Shown here piece after piece: positions 46,454 to 57,907 of a stretch of 64,000 nt of DNA. The position numbers and the translations under genes were made by a program. The notes under the pieces were generated by a model. That model made no database searches, was not told the origin of the DNA, and saw nothing but the letters and a program-made list of their open reading frames with translations. Every line of letters begins with the position of its first letter. The stretch's first letter is position 1. Source of the stretch: Papaver somniferum (lineage: Eukaryota; Streptophyta; Magnoliopsida; Ranunculales; Papaveraceae). The DNA lies in assembly GCF_003573695.1 (NCBI RefSeq), contig NC_039358.1, positions 14,632,637 to 14,696,636 on the forward strand, in the 5' to 3' direction.

Positions 46454-46877
46454 ATATGAATATCCTTCCAAGTACCCTGCTAACAGAAGATCGATCTGAA
46501 ATTATTCAAAGGAAAAAAGAACTCAGTCTCTCAACCAGATGTGTCTCCTAACTAAGCTCTCTTCTTTTCCTTAATTTCTTCCTTGTTGCAGGAGCTACAA
46601 GTACTACCAAGTTGTACACCTTAAATAGTTAAGTTTAAGTTGCATTATTATTAATTGTAGTGTAGGTAGCTGAATTTCAGACTTACTCTGCAGACTCTCT
46701 GTTTTACTGTTTGTTATACGTCAAACTCCAGTGTTACATTTAGAGACAAAGAGGAAGTTTGGCTTGACCAACATCAAACTTCTAAAATGGAAAAAAAGGA
46801 GAGAAAGTGAGGTTTACACTTTCCAAGTAGTGCAGGAAGTTTAATGTTGCTTTCAGAAAATTAACTCTCTACCGCAC

Positions 46878-47186
46878 CTAACCCTGATGCAGCAGCAAAT
46901 AAGTTTCCATATATGCTTTTAGGTCTTTAACCTTCTGGTAGGACTCCTGCCAGAAAACAGTAAAAGACAGAATCCCCAGCCGAGTCAGCCAGAGATAGCG
47001 GTCCAAATAAAATAGAAATGCTATTCCCACTCTAAACAGCACACTACTCACTGCACTTGCTGACGTGGTTGTACGCATGGAAGTCCACGTCATATGTAAA
47101 GCTTTAACTTTCACGCGAATACTTTCTGGCTCTTCGTCCTCAGCAACAATAGCTAAAAAAGAACATCTCTCCACCTTTCTGTTCAT
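46878..47186 (-). CDS. Hypothetical small ORF, unrecognised
   Basis: 102-codon minus-strand frame with ATG at 47,184-47,186 (MNRKVERCSFLAIVAEDEEP...). It has one hydrophobic stretch near residues 50-62 and no known domain. It lies 400 bases upstream, in minus sense, of the membrane-segment ORF. Joining the two across a possible GTGAGT donor does not keep the frame. It may be chance. Confidence 0.15.
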   Translation of the reverse strand: MNRKVERCSFLAIVAEDEEPESIRVKVKALHMTWTSMRTTTSASAVSSVLFRVGIAFLFYLDRYLWLTRLGILSFTVFWQESYQKVKDLKAYMETYLLLHQG

Positions 47187-48490
47187 CTTTGATCTCCATT
47201 GAAAGTTTTACAAAATAAAAAATTTAGATGAAGTTGCTCTCATAAATTAATGTCATGCAACTTGACTCACTTATTGCTAATATTTGACCTGATCATCTTC
47301 AATTGGATATTAAACCCAAAATATCATAAATTGGATCCAGGCCCGGTCCTCGGATTTTGGTGGCCTAAAGCAAAATAAAATTTGTGGCCTTCGGCTTGTA
47401 AAATAGAGACGCAGGATAATTCGTTTTTGGGTTTAGATCTGGAAAAGGGGGAATGAAAGATAAAATGGGCTAGGATAAGAGAAGATGACAGGATGGTGTG
47501 CCAAAATTAATTTCTCTACATGGAGTAATCAATTATTGCCGTGAAAAAGATTGAATTTAGGGATCTCTTTAACAATTATCCACCTGGTTTTGGGGGTAAA
47601 TCTCCACTGGGCAAAACAAAAAAGGAAAAAAGAGTTGATATCAATACCTTAAATTTGTTCCCCTGGGCCAACATGCGCATCTACAAATGACCATAGAAAA
47701 TTACTATCTACAACTAAGATTTTACAGTTCTATTGTAGTAAAGTTTGATGGTTAAATCGGTCAATAAAATCAACTCAGAGTCAGGAAGTTCTGAAACTAC
47801 GATAATAGCCCGTTCAGTTTTCACATATTCACGATTTCACACTATTCAATCACAAAACAATTTCAAACTCAGAAATTCTGATCTTACTCCATTTCGATTC
47901 CCCAAAATTCGAAACCCTAAAATTATCTTGGTCATCTTCTAAGTTGTAACAGATATAGGATGCTAGAGTTGTCAAAGTGATGAAGAAGAAGGCTTTGTTA
48001 GTCCCAGCTGCGCAAGTAAATAATTTAACTCAGACTCTAGTTTCCGAACTTAATGAAGAACAACAATGGAGACCTTCTTTTTTTTGGTTGGGAATCTGGT
48101 GGAGAAGAAGAGTAATGTACCAAAATGGAGAAAGGGTAAGGAGATTGAGGATTTTATAAAGTTGAAGATTTGAAGATGAAAAATTGCAAGGAATTGGAGG
48201 TTCAACGAAGAAAATTGGAAGATTGTAGAAACGATGAGGGGGTTTTGGGTTTGAAAGAGGAGAACAAAAAAATGAAAATGGATCAGCAAAATTTTTACAT
48301 TCCAATTTAATGTATTGTGTCTGATTTGAATATGGAAACCCATTTTAAATCGGTTTCCAATTCATACACCGACTCGGGGAATTCTGAAGATAGAAACCAC
48401 CAACAACTATAAATATACCACCCCAGACGCTTCAATTCCTTGCAAACAATTTTACTGCTACAAAAATCTTTCTTAGAAGTTGCAGAGCGT
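47187..48490. other. Region without supported gene
   Basis: AT-rich sequence. A possible coiled-coil-like remnant on + near 48,170-48,300 (LKMKNCKELEVQRRKLED) is broken on both sides. Nothing else is supportable. Confidence 0.35.
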
Positions 48491-48720
48491 ATGAGAATGG
48501 CGAGAGACAACACCATTGTTCTGAATCGCGATGATGATGAATTTTCAGAAAAATAAGAGTATAACATTCACGGCAGACGCAGAGCAAGTAATGGTGGTCG
48601 TGGTGGTGGTAAAAGTAAGGGTGGTTCGAGTAGGAAACAAATGAGGTCAATATTTGTAGATGATGTTGCTGAAGAAGCTGATGATGATGATGAAGAGGAA
48701 GATGATTATTATGAAGATTT
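48491..48720 (+). pseudogene. SPT5 N-terminal segment, interrupted
   Basis: The frame from ATG 48,491 reads MRMARDNTIVLNRDDDDEF, then an in-frame TAA (48,554-48,556). In the same frame it continues GRRRASNGGRGGGKSKGGSS, RKQMRSIFVDDVAEEADDDD and EEEDDYYEDF. The order basic/Gly-rich, RKxxRSxFxDDxAEE, acidic run is the pattern at the N-terminus of plant SPT5, as I know the family. It lies on the same strand as the large SPT5 frame 7 kb downstream and supplies the part that frame lacks. The coding similarity stops where a T-rich stretch, the Stowaway MITE and a LINE begin. The gap could be a natural first intron or an insertion. The stop codon argues that the full-length N-terminus is no longer made. 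Confidence 0.6.
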
Positions 48721-48755
48721 TTGTTTTTTGATCAACAAAACAATATAATTTTATA

Positions 48756-49067
48756 CTCCCTCCGTTCTTTTTTAATAGGCCAGTTTATATAAATAAAAGT
48801 TTCAAAAAAATAGGCCAGTTTCCTAATTGGGAAAGTCTAATGTTATTTTAATTTTTTGGGACCACTTTTCTCTTAACTTCTTTTGATGACAAGTGTCATG
48901 TGGACCACTTCACTTTACTTCTTTTGCTAACAAGTGTCATGGGGACCATTTCACTTCACTTCTTTTATTGACAAGTGTCATGAGGACCACTTTCAATGAT
49001 TAGTTCTCTTAATTTGCTTAAATTTCGCTAAAAACAAAACTGGCCTATTAAAAAAGAACAGAGGGAG
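48756..49067. mobile_element. Stowaway-type MITE (Tc1/mariner)
   Basis: A 312-bp element with TA target duplication (48,754-48,755 and 49,068-49,069). Terminal inverted repeats start CTCCCTCCGTTCTTTTTTAA and end with the complement, including the inner AAACTGGCC blocks. The interior has about three copies of a unit of about 45 bp containing ACAAGTGTCATG-GGACCA. CTCCCTCCG termini with TA duplication are diagnostic for Stowaway. Confidence 0.92.
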
Positions 49068-49181
49068 TATATAGGAGAAAAGAATGAAAGAATTACAAAC
49101 CCATAACTGTTTTATAGATAACAGTTGAAAACAATGTCTCAGGAAGAAATTATCTCCTAACTAATTCTTCCCATTTGAAGA

Positions 49182-52100
49182 CTAATTCTTCGAATCTAAC
49201 ATTCTTAAGACTATGAGAGTAGTGAGACCAATACAAAATGATTGCTTTATGTTTAAGATAATACTATGCACCCCGTCCTCCCTAGCCCCTTCACAGAACA
49301 TACGTTGATTTCGCTCTTTCCACAAGGTCCAGCAAACTGCAAACGACAGAACTTCCCATATGTAGTTACCATTATCAGAAAAGATTTTCTTGCTAAAACC
49401 CTTGTAAAGGTCCTTTATATCTTCACACTGTACCCAACTAACTCCAAAGTCATTGAACAATCTATTCCATATCTCAGACGCAACCTTGTAGTGAATGAAC
49501 AAGTGGTCTATGGACTCTAAATCTATTTTACACATACAACAGCGATTAACCAAAGTTCTTCCCCTTTTAGCTAGATTGTCTTGAGTTAAGATGGAATTAT
49601 GATGTACCTGCCATGTGAAGAAACACACTTTAGGTGGTACATTATTAGTCCACACAAATGTAGAAGGGAAATCAAAAGAATAATCATGGTTGACTAAAGC
49701 CGAGTACTAAGAGCTTACCGTGAAGATACCTTCTTTCGTCCATTTCCAATGCCTTGCGTCCTCTTCCAAAGTGGGAGTGAAAGAATGAAGCTGATTTGTA
49801 AGAGCTGACGCTTCTATAATCTCATTGTCTGTCAGCCTCCTCCTCAAGTCTAGGTTCCAATTAGCCCATTTGTATCTATGGAGTAAAATTGGCTCACTAG
49901 GTGTTGTTTTTTTCCTAGAGACCCTGTATAGATTTGGAAAAGTAGCTTGAAAGGTCCCCTCACCCATCCAATGGTCTTGCAAAAAAAGGGTTCTATTTCC
50001 TTTGTCCACTTTGTAGATGATCCCCTGTTTGAACTTTGACATCCTGTTGCACACACCCCGCCAAATGCTATTTCCATAGGAAGTCTTTGGGATCTTGGTA
50101 TCCCACCCCAAAACAGCAGCACCATACTTCTCATATATTAGGATTCTCCAAAGCGCTCTTTGCTCCACAGAATATCTCCATAACCACTTACATAACAGAG
50201 AGTCATTCATGGTGATTAAGTCTCTAATACCAAGCCCTCCCTTGTCTTTGTCGGTGCACACCTTTCTCCAAGCCACAAAGGGGTACTTCTTAGCTTCTAA
50301 AGTTCCTTTCCACAGGAAGTTTCACATAATACCGTTTAGTCTTTTCGCCACAAATTTTGGCATTGAGTAAACCGTCATCATGAAGATTGCAATTGCACTA
50401 AGAACAAATTTGATTAATATTAATCTTCCTCCGTATGTCAAGCATCTGCCCATCCACCCTTGAAGTCTTGCCTCAAAGTTTTCAATGACAGCATCCCAAA
50501 TTCTTCTACATCTGTATGAGGCCCCGACTGGCATTCCCAAGTAAGGTATAGGGAAATCTGTGATAGTGCACCCTAAACTCGAAACTACAGGCTGTTGACA
50601 ATGAGTTTCGCCCATTCCAACAGCAGTGCTCTTGGCAGCATTGATACTTAAACCCGAGCACAGACGAAAGCAAATAAGGGAGGCACTAATGTAGTGAATT
50701 TGTTGAACAGAATCCGATGAAAATACTAGGGTATCATCCGCAAATAGTAAGTGAGACACTTGAGTTCCATTGTGGCGAACGCGAAAACCCTCATATAAAC
50801 AATTTCCTTCCAGTTTGAAGATCATTTTGCTGAAAGCCTCCATGACCATAGTAAAGGTGACAAAGGGTCGCCTTGACGCAACCCTCTAGAGCATTTGAAC
50901 ATGTTTCCTGGACTCCCATTCAATAAAATTGAAAAACGCGGAGTTGATACACAAGTCTGAATCCATCTTCTTCACTTTATCCCAAAACCCATTCTTTGCA
51001 TCACCTTGTCCAAAAAATCCTAGCTCACCTTATCGTAAGCTTTCTCAACATCTAGCTTGAAGACCCACCCTGGATTCTTAGACTTTCACCTTGAATCAAT
51101 GCACTCATTTGCCATCAGAATACTGTCAAAAATCTGTAGTCCACCTTGATGATATCCCAGAAGTGAACATAGAACTCTACAGGAAAGCCATCTGGTCCCG
51201 GGGCTCCGTTCTTACCCATTTCGTTGATAGCCATCTTGACGTCTTCTTCGGTGATTGGACGTTCTAGACTTCGACAATCCTCCATATCGAGAGTAGTGAA
51301 CTGCAATTCCTCCATGAAAGGTCTACTACGATCTTCTTCCTTGTACAACTCCTCATAGAAATGTTTCAAGTGATGTGATATTCTCCGCTTGTCCTCTGTT
51401 AACTCACCATCCACTTTTAAGCACCCTATGTTATTTAGTCTTCTTCTTCCATTTGCAAATTTATGAAAATAACTTGAATTTTTGTCTCCATCTTGAAGCC
51501 AATGATCTTTAGCTTTTTGCTTCTTTCTTTTATCTTCCAGTAAAGCCCACCCACAATAATCAGACTTCAAATTTACTCTCAAAATCCTATCCTCTGCTGT
51601 TGTTGTACCCTCCGCGTCCCTTTCATCCAAGTTTTTAATTTTTACTAACAACTCTTGCATAACCTGATCCACCCTCCCAAAACTTTCTTTGTTCCAAGTG
51701 TTCAAAAGATATTTAATAGCCATTAGTTTATTGCAAAATATGAACCCTGGATAACCCTAAAATTAAGATTTTCCCACCATTCCTTCATCAAATTTGGAAG
51801 TTCTTCATCCTCCAGCCACATTAGCTCGAACTTTTTCGGCCTTGGACCACTGTCGCCCATTTCAGTAGATAATAAGAGAGGAATATGATTTGACACAGGC
51901 CTCGGCTTTGCAATTTGAGTAGTACCTGGGAAGTAGTCGTCCCACTTTGAGTTCATCAAGAATATATCGATCCGAGTGCAAGTAGGAGGGTCCTGAAAAT
52001 TAGACCAAGTGTACTTTTCCCCACATAACGGTAAATCAACAAGGTTAAAATCTGACATGAACTAGTTGAAATTCCGCATATCACGAGATAGAGTTCCCTG

Positions 52101-52565
52101 TCTATTCTTTTCTTCGAGAGTTGATATTACATTCCAGTCGCCACCAAGACACCCCGGAATATCCCAAATTCCCAACACTTCTCCTAGCTCCCTCCAAAGA
52201 ATACACCTTTCTTTTCGATCATTAGGAGCGTAAACAAAAGATACAAAGAACTCAAAATTGTTTGCAGTACATCTAAACATACACGAGAGAGAGAAAATAC
52301 CATGTAAACTGTCCACCATATCAAATTTATCTTCATCCCACATAATACATATCCCTCCTTTAGTGCCTTCAGATGGTTTGAAGCAAAATTTTGCGCTTTG
52401 CTTGTTCCAGATTTCCTTCCTTATCATTTCTGTTATATCTTCCAATTTTGTTTCTTGAAGCAACACTATGTCAGCATTCCATTTTGAGAGGACTGAGTTA
52501 ACAATAATTCTCTTATTCACATCACCTAAACCCCTTAGATTCCAAGAAATAATTTTGTTCGTCAT
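49182..52565 (-). pseudogene. LINE ORF2: endonuclease, reverse transcriptase, zf-RVT
   Basis: The ATG at 52,563-52,565 starts MTNKIISWNLRGLGDVNKR. Endonuclease motifs are SWNLRGLG, LLQETKL, VYAPN and GGDWN. After a stop at 52,062 come NSKWDDYF and SNHIPLL, then KDHWLQDGDKNSSYFHKFAN and GAPGPDGFPVEFY (RT start). Sequence is missing around 50,850-51,115, including the QGDPLSP block. RT resumes at HLLFADDTLVFS and YLGMPVG, then the thumb and zf-RVT (CCMCKIDLESIDHLF). There is no RNase H domain after it. Confidence 0.85.
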
Positions 52566-53787
52566 TTCAAACGACTTCCCTTAGCTTTCTCCCTCCGTTC
52601 CTCCATGGATCCCGATGGAGTAAGATAATTTAGCAGACTAGACAAACGGGATTTCTCCCTGGAAGCTCTAGGAGTTCAAACAATTTCGACTTCGCCATAA
52701 CTCTCGTCTTGGGAGCCAAAATCTTCCTCTTCGTCACTCACTTCAGAATCTCCTTCTTTGTCCTGTAAAAGCAATTGAACTCCTTCTAAAGACTCATCTG
52801 ATATTCCTCCTCCCACAAAATCCTTCTATTTTCTAGTGAAATTAGTTGAATTTTCATTGAGAAACGCTTCATTAAGAGCATTCATAATACTATCATGAAT
52901 TACATCTTCTTTGCCCTTGACCGGTACCCCCATAAGACCTCCAACAACCTTAAAAGCCCTGCAAAGTTGCTCCTTTTCCCGTTTGAAATTTGCATCTCCC
53001 TCTATAAGCTGAAATTGTTTTCTTAAGGATTTTTCATTTGAAGATTGTTCACCTTTTGGGGCTTCTATTTCGAAAAAAACTTCATTTTCTTCTTCTTCTT
53101 CTTCCTCGGCAGCTGATGCCCAAAAATCATCGTCATTTGAGAAATTAGGGTGTCTCTGAGCAAGAGGGATAACATCTAGGGGTTCATGGAATTGATCTTG
53201 GTTTTCTACCCTAGCAACTAGCATCATCTGTTCATTGCAATCCCTAAAAACATCCCCCTATAATTCTGTATGTTCTTTATTTGCGAAAAAAGAATTATCA
53301 GCACCATATGAACTAAAATCAGAGAAAGGGAGTTGAGCTCTATCGAAATAAATTGAACCACCTTGCTCAAGATGGGCTTCAGAAAGCTATTGTACCGTGC
53401 CAAGATGGACTTGGTCTTCTTCTACCAAAGGGCCCTTGTTTTTGTTTTGTGTTATCTGATCTTGGAGTTTGTCTGTCGAACTTACTCTGTCGTCAGCTAT
53501 AAGATTGTCTGTCGACGATGCTCTGCCGTCAGCTACAATTACCCAATGTTTCTTCGAACCCTTGGATGTAGTTACGACCCCAGAGGCTGCCTCATCCTCC
53601 CCCATTTGTGTGGTTCTAGTGGTGCCAACATCTCCATCTTCTGTGTTCTTCTTGTTTCCTTAATGTCGTTTCTCTTTCTCAATTTATTTCTCTTTTTCCT
53701 TGCCTTTTTCTTCTCATAATACGCATGTGACCGAGTTCTTTTATTTAGCTGATGGTCCTGCTGGCTCTTCCTCTTATCTATGTTTTC

Positions 53788-55085
53788 CTAAGTAATCACA
53801 TCAGCGTCCCCTTTTTGGGCTACTAGTTGACTAGGCTGATGACTCTCATTCATGCCGTAAACCTTCTTTCCTCTGTCAAACTCTCTCTTCCCCACATGGG
53901 ATGTACTATACGCCCTATCTTTATTCAGAACAACTTTATTGTCAATAACTTCTTTGCCCTTATCTTCCCCGTTACCAGAGTGGTATGCCGGCTTCAAATC
54001 AAGTACTACAATTCCCACCGTGAAAATCATACCCTCCTCATTCAATGTCACAATGTGTGGCAAATCATTGATACTGCTTTTGCAATTAAAAGAACCTTAA
54101 TTCCTCCAAGCTCATTAAAGTCGATCTCAATGATTGAGACATGTTTTTTGAGAATTACTTCCATTGTATTTTTGGACCATAAGTGAAAAGGTACTCCAAG
54201 CAGAGATATCCATACCTTTTTGTCATTAATGGAAGAATTGATAGCATTTACTGATGGCCACCATCGGAAGAACTTGATTTCACCACTTAAGAAAGCAATG
54301 AATTTTTGGTTAATCAACATATCATGATCTTTAACCGATTTAATGAACAATACCCTCATATTCTCAGAAAAAGTACCGATCTTAAACTGTTCTTGAATAT
54401 GGAAAGTCGCTTTAATACGATCTTCCACCATCCTCCACTCTAACGGTTTTGGCTCCACGGTACAAATGATAACTTCATCCCAATGATCAAAAGTTCTTTC
54501 TCTCCCTTCATACGAGATTTGTGGACCTTCTCTTGTTGCAACTGTTACATATGAAGTATTCCCACCTACTCCTTTGATTTTGACATTTCCTCCATGAGTA
54601 TTCTGACTCCGCAACTCTGGCCATCCATTGTTAAGCTTCAAAGATTCAATTTTGTTTTTAGTCGCTCCCCGCCGGTGAAAATCCTCATATTTGTTAAAAC
54701 CCATTTGCAGCAGACCTATAAAATTCCTCCATCCTTCCTGTCTATAACCTTCCGGGATCACCTGGTGATGAACCTTTTCACGACTATTACCGGTAAACCA
54801 ATCAAGAGCAATATATTTCCCCCTGCTATTTCTTCTCTCAATCAATAATAGAGCAGATCCATGGCCTAAAGGAAATCTCCATTGATACGGCTTGTTTGTG
54901 CTTTGACCTCTAGATTTTGCTTCCCTGATTGTATTGAGAAGCCATAATGCTCCCTCGAATGAAATAACGCAAGAGTTTGTATATCCATTTGATCTCTCGA
55001 TAATTGTAACTTTGTGTTTAATCTCTTTCCAGAACATACATACTTCAAAATTCTTATCCCCCACTTGAGCATAATATTTTGACAT
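53788..55085 (-). pseudogene. LINE ORF1-like protein
   Basis: The ATG at 55,083-55,085 starts MSKYYAQVGDKNFEVCMFWK. A 345-codon frame contains a DUF4283-like part (FSENMRVLFIKSVKDHDMLI, KFFRWWPSVNAINSS, VWISLLGVPFHLWSKNTMEV). A frameshift near 54,050 leads to MPHIVTLNEEGMIFTVGIVV in another frame. It lacks a CCHC knuckle. Further acidic and basic fragments of the same protein are likely at 53,605-53,387 and 53,227-52,826. Confidence 0.7.
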
Positions 55086-55556
55086 CCCTGAACCTTACCA
55101 CAGATCGAACGCTCCAATAGAAAAGTGGAGATTTACCACCATGAATCCCACTGACCAAGTACTCTCGGACCTAAGGGGAAGGATCGATACCAGACCCGTC
55201 CTTAGTCGCCCGAAGGAGTCAATCAGCACACTCCAAAAAGACTCAGACCCAAGTGGAAAGAACAGCACCGCTGCCCCGTCCTTGGATGCCGGAGTTTCTA
55301 GGAGGCTGGATTCATGAAAAATTAAGTTTGTCCGTACTTTTTGTCACTTTCGGCTAGTTTTGGTACTACAGAGCATCTGAAGCTTCCGCTGACCTTGTAT
55401 CTCTTTTTCTTTCTTTGCAGGTAGAGGTAGTGGCTTGCTGTAAATTAGAGAAGAGAATCCAATCCCTTGGACGCCATTTTTTCTTTTTCGACGATTTATA
55501 CTTATTTCTCCCTGCAATTAACTTTAGATTCAGCACCGGTCAGAACCTGTAAATTC

Positions 55557-55694
55557 GTAAGTACGAACACCAAAAGAAAAAAGAAAAAAATCAAAATAAT
55601 GATCGACAAATCTTCTTCTTCTTGTTACTAGTATTTGTAAGGGGAAATAATTCGGTTCTTTTAGATGATCCCAAGACCTTTTTTTTTTCTTTAG
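55557..55694 (+). other. Possible 5' intron of the SPT5-like frame
   Basis: Possible donor TTC|GTAAGTAC at 55,557 and a strong acceptor TTTTTTTTCTTTAG ending at 55,694, 14 bases before the ATG at 55,709. If used, it removes a short upstream ORF starting at 55,599. The acceptor could alternatively pair with a distant donor near the N-terminal segment at 48,720. Confidence 0.35.
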
Positions 55695-55708
55695 TGCAAA
55701 TTTTATTC

Positions 55709-57907
55709 ATGTTAGAAAATTCTGCTGCTGCGCCATTCATTGACGACCAAGCAATTGTTGCAAGTAGCGATGAAGAGGAGTCGACTAATGGGGAAGGAGA
55801 AGATCCCTTTATAGTTTCTAATGATGAACAAGAAGATGATGATGACAAGAGACATGGATACAGGCCTCATCCTTCGCTTTCTGATGGTGAAGAAGATATC
55901 GAAGAGATTGGGAGAAGAATTCAACAACGGTATCAAAGCTATGATGAAGAATTTGATGAGGCAGATATCAATGATGTCGAGCAGCAATCTCGTTTTCCAT
56001 CAGTTAAGGATTCCAAGTTGTGGACTGTGAAATGTGCGATTGGTCGTGAGCGAGAGGCAGCTTTTTGCCTTAAGCAGAAATGTGCCATTGATCAACCTGG
56101 GATGCATATAAGGTCTGCCATCGCTCTTGATTATCTCCAGAACTACATCTACGTCGAAGCTGATAAGGAGGCACATGTCAGAGAGGCTTGCAAAGGTCTC
56201 AAAATGTTAGATACCAGAAAAATAGTGCTTGTGCCAATTAAAGAAATGACTGATGTGGTTTCAGCAAAAGGCAAAGCCCTTGACATTGTGAAGGATATGT
56301 GGGTGCGGATAAAGATTGGGATATATAAAGGGGATATTGCAAAAGTTGTTAGTGTGCCTGATATGCGACAAATGGTTATGCTTAAGCTAATCCCAAGGGT
56401 TGATTTACAAGCTGTTGCTGACAAATCAGATGGTAGAAAAGTTTCGAAGAAGGCGATCATTCCGCCTCAACGTCTTGTGAATTCAGGTGAAGCAAGGAGC
56501 CTTAACATACCAGTAGACTCTAGGAGGGAACGAAGCACTGCAATTTCTTTCGATGTGATTGATGGGAAGACGTTTAAAGATGGTTTCCTATATAAAACAG
56601 TATCGAAGAAATCAATTGAGTATCAAAATATTCAACCATCTTTCGATGAGCTTGAAAGATTTTGTGAGTCTGGTATGTCCACTTCAGTGGAAAACAGGAG
56701 AAAATTCCATTTTATGAAGGGTGATGCTGTTATTATTGTCAAAGGAGATCTCATAAATCTGATGGGATGCGTCGAGAAAGTGGAAGACGGTAACCTCCAT
56801 ATCAAACCAAATCGGAAGGACCTGCATACAACAATTGTGGTGAATGAAAATTATATTTCCAAATACTTCAAGCTTGGGGATCATGTGAAGGTCGTCTCTG
56901 GTGCTCATGAAGGTGCAACCGGTACTGTCATTAAGGTTAACAGTAATGTGCTCATTTTAGTATCTGATGCGACTAGGGAGGATATCAGTGTTTTTGCTGA
57001 CAACGTTGTGGATAGCTCTGAAGTAGCTCCTGGAGCTACTACCAGAATTGGAGATTATGAATCACATGACCTTGTCATGCTTGCTGACATGAGCTTTGGG
57101 ATGATTATACGATTAGAGAGTGAATCACTTCAAGTGCTGAAGGGAGATCCTGATAGACCTGTGGTTGCAGTAGTGAAGTTGAGGGAGATCAAATATAAGA
57201 TAGATGATAGGAGGAATACTGCCAAAGATCGTTCCAGAAATGACGTGTCTGTGAAAGATGTTGTGAAGATTCTCATGGGTCCTTGCCAAGGGAAACAAGG
57301 TTCTGTCGAACATATACGTGGAGGTATATTGTTCATAAATGACCGCCATCACATGGAGCATTCTGGTTTTATTTGTGTGCAAGCACAGTCTTGTATAGCA
57401 ATCGGAGGCTCAAATGCCAAGGTTTCCCTGCCCTCAAGATGTGCAACTTCAAGACAGACAGCTTATATCCCCCCTTCACCAAGAAGATATTCTACAGGAC
57501 CTCCATTAGATTCTGGGGTGAGAGATAGGGGAGCTGCTGCTGGGCGAGGAGGGCGTGATAAGTTTGTTGGTAGCATTGTGAAAATCCGTCTTGGAAACTA
57601 CAAGGGATGCAGTGGTCGTGTTGTGAGCCGCAATGGTCAATTAGTTCGGGTTGAATTGGAGTCTCAGATGAAAACTGTTGCAGTTAAACGTGAGGATATA
57701 TCTGTAGACGCGGGTGTTTTCACTTCATCCAGTGAAGCACCTCAACAGGGTATTGGAAGTCAGACACCCATGCATCGAACACAAACTCCACTACACCCAT
57801 ATATGACTCCTATGAGAGATCAAGGAGGAGAAACACCAGTTCACAGTGGTATGCGGACGCCTATGCGCCATCAAGCTTGGAATCCTTATGCTATTTCAAC
57901 TTGCTAG
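55709..57907 (+). CDS. SPT5: Transcription elongation factor SPT5-like, C-terminally truncated
   Basis: SPT5 pairs with SPT4 as DSIF, clamping RNA polymerase II during elongation in the nucleus. The open frame is 732 residues from ATG 55,709; the frame extends 29 codons further upstream, but without an ATG and across a likely splice acceptor. Order: acidic region (residues 12-90), NGN domain (about 102-186; SKLWTVKCAIGREREAAFCL), then KOW domains (WVRIKIGIYKGDIAKVV; HFMKGDAVIIVKGDL; HVKVVSGAHEGATGTV; DVVKILMGPCQGKQGSV; VKIRLGNYKGCSGRVV). The tail has the start of the C-terminal repeat region (TPLHPYMTPMRD, MRTPMRHQAWNPY), then AISTC and stop. Plant SPT5 proteins are about 1,000-1,050 residues, so about 300 residues, including most of the TP-rich repeats and the last KOW domains, are missing. 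The frame is uninterrupted for 2.2 kb without introns, which suggests a retrocopy or a recently truncated paralogue. Confidence 0.85.
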   Translation: MLENSAAAPFIDDQAIVASSDEEESTNGEGEDPFIVSNDEQEDDDDKRHGYRPHPSLSDGEEDIEEIGRRIQQRYQSYDEEFDEADINDVEQQSRFPSVKDSKLWTVKCAIGREREAAFCLKQKCAIDQPGMHIRSAIALDYLQNYIYVEADKEAHVREACKGLKMLDTRKIVLVPIKEMTDVVSAKGKALDIVKDMWVRIKIGIYKGDIAKVVSVPDMRQMVMLKLIPRVDLQAVADKSDGRKVSKKAIIPPQRLVNSGEARSLNIPVDSRRERSTAISFDVIDGKTFKDGFLYKTVSKKSIEYQNIQPSFDELERFCESGMSTSVENRRKFHFMKGDAVIIVKGDLINLMGCVEKVEDGNLHIKPNRKDLHTTIVVNENYISKYFKLGDHVKVVSGAHEGATGTVIKVNSNVLILVSDATREDISVFADNVVDSSEVAPGATTRIGDYESHDLVMLADMSFGMIIRLESESLQVLKGDPDRPVVAVVKLREIKYKIDDRRNTAKDRSRNDVSVKDVVKILMGPCQGKQGSVEHIRGGILFINDRHHMEHSGFICVQAQSCIAIGGSNAKVSLPSRCATSRQTAYIPPSPRRYSTGPPLDSGVRDRGAAAGRGGRDKFVGSIVKIRLGNYKGCSGRVVSRNGQLVRVELESQMKTVAVKREDISVDAGVFTSSSEAPQQGIGSQTPMHRTQTPLHPYMTPMRDQGGETPVHSGMRTPMRHQAWNPYAISTC

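Larger units (their letters stand above)
49070..55440 (-). mobile_element. L1-clade LINE, minus strand, inserted within the SPT5 locus
   Basis: ORF1 and ORF2 domains are in order on the minus strand (ORF1 about 55,085-53,788, ORF2 52,565-49,182), with about 350 bases of 5' leader. It is a different LINE family from the one at 25,462: its ORF1 has no CCHC knuckle and ORF2 lacks a C-terminal RNase H. Multiple stops and frameshifts and a deletion in the RT make it an old copy. The 3' end is near 49,070 or beyond the MITE (a T-rich tract at 48,716-48,732 could be the decayed tail). Clear target duplications were not found, so both borders are approximate. Confidence 0.75.

Noticed and set aside
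47335..47410. Possible transposon end around GGCCCGGTCCTCGG
   Set aside because: Only one end seen; no partner inverted repeat or target duplication found.
48030..48343. Overlapping minus-strand Phe/Leu-rich ORFs
   Set aside because: Compositional frames opposite a Lys/Glu-rich strand; no ATG-supported homologous domain.
55591..57382. Minus-strand ORFs opposite the SPT5-like frame
   Set aside because: Shadows of the coding strand with no recognisable domains.
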